Part shown: positions 1 to 4,917 of the stretch, one piece after another
Layout of the letters: each line of letters opens with the position of its first letter
How positions within the stretch are numbered: the first letter of the stretch is position 1
Assembly (NCBI GenBank): GCA_020847015.1
Contig: JADLCW010000124.1
Span: forward strand, 1-5,489
Length of the DNA stretch: 5,489 bases
Direction of reading: 5' to 3'
From: Thermomicrobiales bacterium
GTDB lineage: Bacteria; Chloroflexota; Chloroflexia; Thermomicrobiales; UBA6265
Program-made: the position numbers and the translations under genes
Notes under the pieces: generated by a model
What the model saw: only the letters and a program-made list of their open reading frames with translations
Database searches by the model: none
Told to the model about the DNA's origin: nothing

Positions 1-311
1 AACAGCTCCATTCCGGGCGCCTCGATGGTGAACCCTGCCACGACGCGTCGTACCGCTGATGCCTCCGCATCCTCGAAGCGAATCCCATAGTGCGCCGCCT
101 GTTCCCGCCCCAGATCGCGGAGATGCGTCGCAGCCACGCCGCCGGGGAACCCAAGGTAGTTGTGGTTGATCTGGGCATAATCCGAGCGGCCCGGTCGCTC
201 GCAATCGACGAGCGCGACCGTGCGGCAGGCGCGCGCGATGCCGATGGCGGCGGCAAGGCCGGCGGGACCGCCGCCAATGACGGCGGCATCGAGCGGAGGG
301 ATGGGCGACAT
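1..311 (-). CDS. Thioredoxin reductase-like FAD-dependent oxidoreductase, N-terminal part (cut by left edge)
   Basis: Only the first 103 codons are present. The protein starts MSPIPPLDAAVIGGGPAGLA, a Rossmann FAD-binding fold with G13-x-G15-x-x-G18, followed by a second strand ending in D36 (VALVDCE), which in this fold usually contacts the FAD ribose. Residues 49-58 read NHNYLGFPGG, the Asn-Tyr-x-Gly-Phe-Pro motif typical of thioredoxin reductase-like class II pyridine nucleotide-disulfide oxidoreductases. The downstream REQAAHYGIRF also fits that family. The NAD(P)H domain and any redox CxxC lie outside the window, so true thioredoxin reductase cannot be told from ferredoxin-NADP reductase-like or CxxC-less relatives. 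The start is well supported: AGGAGG (319-324 on the complement) sits 7 nt before the ATG. The 171-bp gap and hairpin that separate it from the kinase gene suggest it may be transcribed separately. Confidence 0.88.
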   Translation of the reverse strand, partial: MSPIPPLDAAVIGGGPAGLAAAIGIARACRTVALVDCERPGRSDYAQINHNYLGFPGGVAATHLRDLGREQAAHYGIRFEDAEASAVRRVVAGFTIEAPGMEL

Positions 312-482
312 GACGGAGCCTCCTCGGCAGGGCAATGCGACCGGGGCGAACGCCTGCTGTCACGCCACGCACGAGCGGCGCCCGATGGCGAATCGCGCAT
401 CGTTCCGCATCGGAGCCAAGGGATAGCGACGGGGGCGGCGTGGTCGCGCCACCCCCGTGAGCACCCGGCATTATGCGCTTTG
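312..482. other. Intergenic gap between kinase and oxidoreductase genes
   Basis: No credible gene is visible. The gap holds the hairpin at 429-458 and the strong ribosome-binding site of the oxidoreductase at 319-324. A possible -35 (GTGACA on the complement) has only a poor partner -10 at 17 nt, so no promoter is called. Confidence 0.6.
429..458 (-). terminator. Possible terminator hairpin after the kinase gene, without a U tract
   Basis: The arms at 429-440 and 447-458 pair over 12 positions around a 6-nt loop. In the minus-strand RNA all pairs are Watson-Crick except one U-G wobble, and most are G-C. The hairpin begins 24 nt beyond the kinase stop codon, where the end of the rpmH operon transcript would be expected. 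No run of U follows (the RNA continues CGCUAUCCC), so it may be a weak or non-canonical terminator, or a structure that stabilises the 3' end. Confidence 0.5.
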
Positions 483-1571
483 CTAGCGGCGGGCGACCAG
501 ATCCGAGTCGCTGGCCAGCAGCGCCTGGACCTCGCTCAATGTGGGCACATGACTCGCTCCGAGTCCGGTCAGACTGAGCGCAGCCGTGGCGTTGGCGAAG
601 CGGGTCGCGTCGATGGCCGAGGCGGCGCGATCGGCCGCCTTGGCGAAGAAGGCCGCCGCGAACACATCGCCGGCGCCGGTCGGATCCACCACGCGCACCG
701 GGAAGGCCGGCACTTCGGCGCGCTCGCCGCCGAAGGTGACCCGCGCTCCGTTCTCACCGAGGGTGACGACCCCCAGTCGCCGCGCCCCGACCCACTCGAC
801 CGCTTCCCGCGCCTGGGAGATCTCCTCATCGCTGACGACGATGGCGTCGAGGCGGCTCAGCAATTCGGGCGGCAGCCGCAGCGGCACATGACGCACCCGG
901 CCGCCGCTGGCCATCGGCCATTCGCGCATCCAGCCTTGCGGTGTGGTTCCCAGAAAGCGCGGAGCCAAGGCGCCGATCTGGCGTAGGTCGATCTCCTGTG
1001 CGATGGGTCCGAGGTGGATGATGCGCGCATTCAGCCAGTGGGGCGGCAACCCGCGCAGGTCGATCTCCCCCGCCCAGCGGCGGATCGTCTGGGTGCGCCG
1101 GCCGCCGCTGTACTCGTTGACGAACACCGTCGGGCTGTCGGCCTGCTGCACGACGATGCTGAGCCGGTCGGCGTAAGCGTCCAGCCCGGGGACGACGATG
1201 TCGCCGATCGTCTCCCCGTAGCGACCGCGCGTGAGCACGCCGACGCGCAACCCGAGTTGGGCGGCGGTAAGCGCGGCATAGAGCGCGGTGCCGCCCAACA
1301 CCGCCGTGCCGTCCGGCAGCACATCGGCGCAGATATGGCCGATGACCAGATATTCGGGCGCCCGCAGCTCCTGCAAGGGCCCGGTGTGACGGCGCGCCCG
1401 CAGCGCCTCCCGCTCGGTGCGGGTGCGTCGCCGCTGCGGCAGCGAGGCATCGCGCTCCTTCGTGCTGGACCCGCGACCGCGACGGCGCTTGCGCTGCCTG
1501 GGTGCTTCGCCCTGCTCCGGAGATGGCGCCGCGGGCGGTTCCGGCGCATTCGGGTCGCGTTCGTCAGGCAC
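483..1571 (-). CDS. PfkB-family carbohydrate/nucleoside kinase with Arg-rich N-terminal extension
   Basis: A 362-residue protein of the PfkB/ribokinase family, which transfers phosphate from ATP to a hydroxyl of a sugar, nucleoside or polyol. The substrate cannot be read from the sequence. The family's second signature is intact: D296-P-T-G-A-G-D302, with D302 the expected catalytic base and an anion hole formed by the GAG backbone. Other family features are the Gly-Gly near the front (G93-G94, LGGTALYAA), GPIAQEID at 188-195, VSDEE at 246-250 in the place of the usual NxxE metal motif, and TLGENGA at 270-276. The kinase fold begins near residue 70 (APEYLVIGHICADV). The first ~65 residues are proline-, glutamate- and then arginine-rich (KRRRGRG, RRRTRTER), look disordered, and are not part of the usual fold. 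The GTG start overlaps the end of jag by 8 nt and lacks a clear Shine-Dalgarno, which suggests translational coupling. A shorter protein starting nearer the fold is possible, but I see no good start codon there. Confidence 0.9.
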   Translation of the reverse strand: MPDERDPNAPEPPAAPSPEQGEAPRQRKRRRGRGSSTKERDASLPQRRRTRTEREALRARRHTGPLQELRAPEYLVIGHICADVLPDGTAVLGGTALYAALTAAQLGLRVGVLTRGRYGETIGDIVVPGLDAYADRLSIVVQQADSPTVFVNEYSGGRRTQTIRRWAGEIDLRGLPPHWLNARIIHLGPIAQEIDLRQIGALAPRFLGTTPQGWMREWPMASGGRVRHVPLRLPPELLSRLDAIVVSDEEISQAREAVEWVGARRLGVVTLGENGARVTFGGERAEVPAFPVRVVDPTGAGDVFAAAFFAKAADRAASAIDATRFANATAALSLTGLGASHVPTLSEVQALLASDSDLVARR

Positions 1572-2370
1572 GGGGCTGCACCGTTACGCGGCGCAGCGCG
1601 CCCTCGCCGTTGCTCTCGGTGACGACATCCGGATTCTCGCGCAGGGTGAGATGGACGATGCGCCGCTCGTTGGGCGGCATTGGCTCCAGCACGATGGGGC
1701 GGCGAGAGCGGGCGACCTGACGGGCGACCCGCTCCGCCAGCCCGATCAACGATTCCTCGCGGCGACTGCGATAGCCCTCCACGTCGAGCACGACGCGGGT
1801 CCAGCCGTCGAGACGGCGATTGCAGAGCAGATTGACCAGGTACTGCAATTGGGCGAGGTGCTCGCCGCGCCGGCCAATGAGCATGCCGAGGTCGTGGCCG
1901 AGCACGTCGACGAAAATGGTCGGCGGGTCGGCCGCGTCGAGCGGCATCGCCGAGGGGTTGTCCACCGCGACGACATCGGCCTCGATGCCCATGTGCGTCA
2001 GCAGATCGCGCACGATCTCCTTGGCGATCCGCTCGTCCGCTTCGTCCACCCGAGCATCGGCGCCGCGTTCCCGGTCGGCGCGAGGCGGAGCGCCGCGGCT
2101 GGATGGGCGATCTCCGGGCACGCGGCGAACCCCGGGCGGACGACGACCGGGCGCTCGGCCGGCGGCGGGGCGGGCGCGCGGGGTGGGTTGCGAGGCCATC
2201 CCCTTGGCGGTGACGCGCACCAGCGCCTCGTCGCCCTCATCGGGGCCGGCGTCGGAAAGAATCTCGATGTCGACCTCGTCGTGACCGCGCCCCAGTTGCT
2301 CCAGAGCCAACCGGACCGCCTCCTCGACCGAGACGGCCTGGATTTCGACGCTGTTCATCCGGTGATCCAT
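1564..2370 (-). CDS. jag: Jag/KhpB family RNA-binding protein (Jag_N, KH, R3H)
   Basis: A 268-residue protein with the full Jag/KhpB layout. An N-terminal Jag_N-type domain (about residues 5-55; VEIQAVSVEEAVRLALEQLG) is followed by a low-complexity Pro/Arg/Gly linker (about 58-108). A KH domain follows with its RNA-binding loop G166-R-R-G169 (MLIGRRGEHLAQLQYLVN), and an R3H domain at the C-terminus has R236-x3-H240 (NERRIVHLTL). In Firmicutes, KhpB/Jag (EloR) binds RNA, often with KhpA, and affects cell elongation and division. A similar cytoplasmic RNA-binding role is inferred here from the family. The gene follows yidC by 59 bp, its usual neighbour. The ATG at 2370 is chosen because GAGG sits 8 nt upstream; an in-frame ATG at 2358 has no such site. 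The long basic linker is larger than in minimal family members. Confidence 0.95.
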   Translation of the reverse strand: MDHRMNSVEIQAVSVEEAVRLALEQLGRGHDEVDIEILSDAGPDEGDEALVRVTAKGMASQPTPRARPAAGRAPGRRPPGVRRVPGDRPSSRGAPPRADRERGADARVDEADERIAKEIVRDLLTHMGIEADVVAVDNPSAMPLDAADPPTIFVDVLGHDLGMLIGRRGEHLAQLQYLVNLLCNRRLDGWTRVVLDVEGYRSRREESLIGLAERVARQVARSRRPIVLEPMPPNERRIVHLTLRENPDVVTESNGEGALRRVTVQPRA

Positions 2371-2429
2371 GCGCTCAACCTCACGGCGCTATCCGGTCCG
2401 GCGCCCGCGCGCCCCCGGCGGGTGCGGCG

Positions 2430-3533
2430 TCACTGGCCGCCCGGGTTGACCTTGCGCGGCACGATGACGGCCTTGCCATTGGATGCCGCGCGGTCGTCCG
2501 CGCCGGCGGTTTCCCCCGCCGTCTCGAGTTTGCCGGTTGCTTGTTGCCCGCGCGACTTCTTGCCGCCCTTGCCGCTTTGCGCGCGGGCGGGCGTCGGTTC
2601 CGGTTCGGGTTCTGGTTCGGGCGGGGGCGTCTGCAACTGCTGGGCACGCTCCATCTGCCGCTGCATCCAGCCGGAGAACCCGCGCGCCTGAACGGCCTGA
2701 CCGCCTTCGCCAGCCATCACCACCATGTCCTCGAGCGGAGTGGGCGGGCGATAGCCGAGTCGCTTGTGCTCCGGCAGGTCAGGCAAGCCGGGAACCCAGT
2801 CGAGCAGGCTGCCCCAGCCGGTGATCAGCCACTGCTGAACGACGGAGTAGGCGCTCTGGGTGGCCCAGTAGATGACGGGGCCGGCGGCGAAGTTCCAGCC
2901 GAAGAGGATCACCGTCAGCGGCATGAAGTTCATCATCGAGTTCATCATCGCCTGCTGGGGATCGGAGGCTTTTCCTTGCCCGGAAGGCCGCATCATCTTG
3001 GTCTGCACGAACTGGAACACGGCGGCCAGAATGGGCAGGATGTGCCACGGGTCCGGGGAGTTGAGATGGGGCAGCCACAGGAACGGCTCGCTCCAGATGC
3101 CGACGCCGCCGGTGGCGAGGTTGCGGATGGCGCTGTAGAGCCCGAAGAAGACCGGGATCTGGACGATCATCGGCAGGCAGCCGGCCATCGGATTGACCCG
3201 GTGCTGCTGGTAGAGCAGCATCGTCTCCTGGGAAATGCGCTGGCGATCCTTGCCGTGCTTCTTCTGCAGCTCCTTGATCTTGGGCTGCAACTCCTGCATG
3301 GCCTTGGAGGAACGAATCGACTGCACCGTCAGCGGCAGCAGCAGCGTTTTGATGATGATGGTGAAGGCGACGATCGCGATGCCGCCGCTATGGAAGAATC
3401 CGGCCAGCCCATTCAGCGCCCACTCGAGCAACTGGACGTACTGATCCCAAACCGGGATGGCGGGCATGGAGGCGGCAATGACGGCAAGCCGGAGCGGCGC
3501 CAGCAAAAGATCGTGCAACGGGATCACGGGCAC
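2430..3533 (-). CDS. yidC: YidC/Oxa1/Alb3 membrane protein insertase
   Basis: A 367-residue YidC that inserts proteins into the cytoplasmic membrane, alone or with SecYEG. It lacks the large periplasmic domain of the E. coli protein, as in Gram-positive-type YidC. Conserved membrane segments lie near residues 50-70 (GGIAIVAFTIIIKTLLLPLT), 118-137, 162-178 and 200-235 (VILFGWNFAAGPVIYWATQS). A cytoplasmic hairpin of about 71-115 contains LQPKIKELQKKHGKDRQRIS and the conserved NPMAGCLP. The positive residue of the hydrophilic groove, Arg in E. coli (R366), aligns with K62 here. There is no lipobox. The C-terminal ~130 residues form a long cytoplasmic tail with a (Glu-Pro)n stretch at 306-313 and a basic patch (GKGGKKSRG), plausibly for ribosome contact. 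The start is uncertain: GTG at 3533 or GTG at 3527, both with weak Shine-Dalgarno context. Confidence 0.95.
   Translation of the reverse strand: MPVIPLHDLLLAPLRLAVIAASMPAIPVWDQYVQLLEWALNGLAGFFHSGGIAIVAFTIIIKTLLLPLTVQSIRSSKAMQELQPKIKELQKKHGKDRQRISQETMLLYQQHRVNPMAGCLPMIVQIPVFFGLYSAIRNLATGGVGIWSEPFLWLPHLNSPDPWHILPILAAVFQFVQTKMMRPSGQGKASDPQQAMMNSMMNFMPLTVILFGWNFAAGPVIYWATQSAYSVVQQWLITGWGSLLDWVPGLPDLPEHKRLGYRPPTPLEDMVVMAGEGGQAVQARGFSGWMQRQMERAQQLQTPPPEPEPEPEPTPARAQSGKGGKKSRGQQATGKLETAGETAGADDRAASNGKAVIVPRKVNPGGQ
2596..2619. repeat. Four-unit hexanucleotide repeat coding Glu-Pro repeats in YidC
   Basis: Four tandem GGTTCN units (plus strand) encode part of the Glu-Pro run in the YidC tail. The period of two codons would let unit number change without a frameshift, so tail length may vary between strains. 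Confidence 0.7.
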
Positions 3534-3581
3534 CTCGGTGGTGGTCTCCGGCCGCCAGCGAGCGGCGGAGGGACAGAGCCG

Positions 3582-3599
3582 GCGGGTCGGGCGACCCGC
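3582..3599. repeat. Perfect GC-rich inverted repeat between yidD and yidC
   Basis: The arms GCGGGTCG and CGACCCGC flank a 2-nt centre. A bulged extension adds CGGC/GCCG pairs. It lies 48 nt before the yidC start in the 165-bp gap 3534-3698, which otherwise holds no credible gene. The gap also has a small stem around 3670-3683 (GGCGG/CCGCC). It could be an intra-operon attenuator, an RNA-processing site or a protein site. There is no U tract. Confidence 0.5.
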
Positions 3600-3698
3600 G
3601 CCGAAATCGTGCTTCGGGCGGATCCTGACATCGGTGAACCTGCGCGCGACGCGGCGTTACGACCGAGGCGGTTCGCCGCCGCCCCGGCCATCACGGGC

Positions 3699-4025
3699 TT
3701 AGGGAACGGGGTCGTAGCCGCCGCGACCGAAAGGATTGCAGCGCAGAACGCGCCAGATCGCGAGCCGTCCGCCGGTGATGATACCGTACTTGGCGATGGC
3801 CTCGTACCCATATTCGGAGCAGGTGGGAACGAAGCGGCAGGCGGGCGGCAGCATCGGCGAAACGATGCCTTTGTAGGCGCGCAGCAGCAGCAAGGCGACG
3901 CGGGTGACCGGTCCGCGCGCGCCCGGCGCGATCTCGGCTGCGAGCGCATCGCCGGGGGCCTGACGGTGGGTGTGGGCGCAATCGCGCGTTGGATGAGCGA
4001 GGTGGGGATCGGGGACGGCGCTCAT
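3699..4025 (-). CDS. yidD: YidD membrane protein insertion efficiency factor
   Basis: A 108-residue YidD, a small protein that helps YidC-dependent insertion at the inner face of the membrane. The family core runs from about residue 42: LLLLRAYKGIVSPMLPPACRF, then VPTCSEYGYEAIAKYG, and the C-terminal RVLRCNPFGRGGYDPVP. The three characteristic cysteines are C63, C69 and C96. The start is fixed by an ATGA overlap with rnpA (4 nt), typical of coupled translation. This start gives about 39 residues before the family core, longer than the usual 70-85 residue protein. The extra part (with DCAHTH near residues 15-20) is not hydrophobic and is not recognised. No better start codon appears just before the core. 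Confidence 0.95.
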   Translation of the reverse strand: MSAVPDPHLAHPTRDCAHTHRQAPGDALAAEIAPGARGPVTRVALLLLRAYKGIVSPMLPPACRFVPTCSEYGYEAIAKYGIITGGRLAIWRVLRCNPFGRGGYDPVP

Positions 4026-4411
4026 GGGCGAGACTCCGGGATAGGCGGCCCGGCAGAAATGGCGCCGGGGCGCAGCAGACCGGCCCGGGCGACGACGCGA
4101 TCGAGCAGGGCGCGGGCGGCGGCGTAGTTCGGGATCTCCTCGGCCTGTCCGCGCACGATGACGGCGAGATCGACCCCTTCGACGAGCGCGGGGTGGAGGT
4201 GGCGCAGCGCCTCGCGACAGAGGCGCTTGACGCGGTTGCGCTGCACCGAGCCGCCCTGCTTTTTGCCGGCGATGACGGTGTAGCGGTTGCGCGGGGGTTG
4301 AAGCTGGTTCGGCAGCACGCGCACGACCAGCGGTCCTTCGGGGTACGCGCGACCCCGCCCGCGCACGCGCCGGATGTCGAACGATTCACGCAGCCGGGAA
4401 GAACGTTCCAT
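4022..4411 (-). CDS. rnpA: Ribonuclease P protein component
   Basis: A 129-residue basic protein that binds the RNase P RNA and helps it remove 5' leaders from tRNA precursors. It begins MERSSRLRESFDIRRVRGRG, matching the family start with conserved F11, and carries the family signature R58-N-R-V-K-R63 (SVQRNRVKRLCREALR). The C-terminal 15 or so residues are a variable Pro/Gly tail. The ATG at 4411 is preferred because the protein then starts as usual in the family. A GTG four codons upstream (4423) is also in frame but falls inside a heptamer repeat. Neither has a good Shine-Dalgarno. It overlaps yidD by ATGA, and the rpmH-rnpA-yidD-yidC order is the common one. Confidence 0.96.
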   Translation of the reverse strand: MERSSRLRESFDIRRVRGRGRAYPEGPLVVRVLPNQLQPPRNRYTVIAGKKQGGSVQRNRVKRLCREALRHLHPALVEGVDLAVIVRGQAEEIPNYAAARALLDRVVARAGLLRPGAISAGPPIPESRP

Positions 4412-4418
4412 GACGGAC

Positions 4419-4439
4419 GTCACGAGTCAGGAGTCAGAC
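4419..4439. repeat. Heptamer repeat array next to the rnpA start (inverted partner at 4496-4523)
   Basis: Three 7-nt units on the plus strand: GTCACGA, GTCAGGA, GTCAGAC. Positions 4419-4433 pair with 4496-4510 at 14 of 15 positions, and 4428-4438 pair perfectly with 4512-4522 in another register. The array ends 8 bp from the rnpA ATG, occupying the place of a ribosome-binding site. Confidence 0.8.
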
Positions 4440-4468
4440 GTACGGGATCTCGAGTCGCGTCTTTGGTC

Positions 4469-4482
4469 GCGCGGGTCCGCGC
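4469..4482. repeat. Small GC hairpin at the centre of the heptamer-array pair
   Basis: GCGCGG and CCGCGC flank 2 nt (realistically a 5-bp stem with a 4-nt loop), between the two heptamer arrays. With the arrays as outer arms, 4419-4523 could fold as one long structure with this inner stem. Confidence 0.5.
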
Positions 4483-4495
4483 TCGCCGTTCTCCG

Positions 4496-4523
4496 CTCGT
4501 GACTCGTGACTTCTGACTCCTGC
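4496..4523. repeat. Heptamer repeat array next to the rpmH stop (inverted partner at 4419-4439)
   Basis: Four 7-nt units on the plus strand: CTCGTGA, CTCGTGA, CTTCTGA, CTCCTGC. They are the reverse complement in type of the units at 4419-4439. The array starts 4 bp after the rpmH stop codon in the direction of transcription. Confidence 0.8.
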
Positions 4524-4527
4524 TTCG

Positions 4528-4695
4528 TTATCGATTCTGCGTAAACTTCTGCTCGTCGGCGACGGTCAGGGCGTGGCGGCCCTTGGCGCGGCGGCGGGCG
4601 AGCACGGCGCGGCCTCCCTTGGAGGACATGCGCTCGAGGAAGCCATGGACCCGGAGGCGCCGGATCCGGTGGGGTTGATAGGTTCGCTTGGGCAC
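4528..4695 (-). CDS. rpmH: 50S ribosomal protein L34
   Basis: A 55-residue, strongly basic protein of the large ribosomal subunit. It starts MPKRTYQPHRIRRLRVHGFL, followed by ERMSSKGGRAVLARRRAKGR, an almost complete match to the L34 pattern (KRTxQP, RxHGF, RM, GRxVLxRRRxKGR). The usual family length is about 44-47 residues, so the tail (ending DEQKFTQNR) is slightly extended. The start is a GTG with AAGGAG 10 nt upstream. Two TTG codons just before it lie too close to that site. It is the first gene after the promoter at 4861-4889, with a leader of about 160 nt. Confidence 0.96.
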   Translation of the reverse strand: MPKRTYQPHRIRRLRVHGFLERMSSKGGRAVLARRRAKGRHALTVADEQKFTQNR

Positions 4696-4853
4696 GGCCA
4701 ACAATCTCCTTGGCGATTCATCTTCGGTATCGATACAGGTTGCGTTCGACCGGCGCGGGACCCAATCTCGGGTCAGTCGGCACGACGGGTCGGCGCCGAT
4801 GGCTGGCGGATAAAAACCCGGTCAGCACGGAGCGCCGCGTCGACGCTCGGCAA
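4696..4853 (-). promoter_or_regulatory. Inferred 5' leader of the rpmH operon transcript
   Basis: If transcription starts about 7 nt after the -10 box, the leader before L34 is about 158 nt. It contains a small stem at 4759-4774 (GACCC/GGGTC), a 10-bp palindrome GTATCGATAC at 4727-4736, and the rpmH ribosome-binding site AAGGAG. I recognise no known riboswitch or ribosomal-protein leader fold. The extent depends on the predicted start site. Confidence 0.45.
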
Positions 4854-4862
4854 CTTGCCGAG
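4846..4862. promoter_or_regulatory. 17-bp palindrome at the rpmH transcription start (operator-like)
   Basis: CTCGGCAA and TTGCCGAG flank a single central base, a perfect inverted repeat. It shares the last two bases of the -10 box and covers the expected start site. Because about half lies upstream of the start, it would act mainly as DNA, for example as a dimeric repressor site, rather than as an RNA hairpin. The binding protein is unknown. Confidence 0.55.
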
Positions 4863-4889
4863 TATAGGAGGCGGGGGCGGGGGCGTCAA
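4861..4889 (-). promoter_or_regulatory. Strong housekeeping-sigma promoter for the rpmH operon
   Basis: On the complement, the -35 box TTGACG (4889-4884) and -10 box TATACT (4866-4861) each match the sigma-70/SigA consensus at five of six positions, with the ideal 17-nt spacer. They point toward rpmH. The spacer is a run of C and G (CCCCCGCCCCCGCCTCC), unusual for spacer DNA. An A/T-containing hexamer pair in such a GC-rich setting is unlikely to be chance. Confidence 0.85.
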
Positions 4890-4910
4890 ACCGGCGGCGC
4901 CCGACGCCCC
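4880..4910 (-). terminator. Hairpin between the upstream gene and rpmH, sharing the -35 box
   Basis: The arms GGGGCGTC (4880-4887) and GACGCCCC (4903-4910) are perfectly complementary over 8 bp, with a 15-nt loop. It lies 7 nt past the stop codon of the upstream gene, where a terminator would be expected, but no U tract follows. One arm contains most of the -35 box of the rpmH promoter. It could end upstream transcription, modulate the promoter, or both. Confidence 0.5.
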
Positions 4911-4917
4911 TACCATC

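Noticed and set aside
383..402. Imperfect 20-bp palindrome upstream of the oxidoreductase
   Set aside because: It needs a bulge, has a one-base loop, and short GC-rich palindromes of this quality are expected by chance here.
90..986. Long plus-strand open frame
   Set aside because: It runs antisense over the oxidoreductase and the PfkB kinase; its Arg/Gly/Asp-rich composition is typical of a GC-rich shadow frame and it shows no family motif.
1417..2691. 424-codon plus-strand open frame
   Set aside because: Antisense shadow of jag and the ends of its neighbours; no motifs and no supporting start signals.
2541..4127. 528-codon plus-strand open frame
   Set aside because: It lies antisense to yidC and yidD, which are unmistakable; it has low-complexity His/Gly/Asp/Gln composition and no recognisable domain.
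4419..4523. CRISPR array
   Set aside because: Units are 7 nt, contiguous without spacers and in opposite orientations, which does not fit CRISPR repeats.
4801..4830. DnaA-box-like TTATCCGCC (on the complement) near rpmH, hinting at oriC
   Set aside because: Only 7 of 9 positions match TTATCCACA, it stands alone, there is no AT-rich stretch and no dnaA or dnaN gene is visible.
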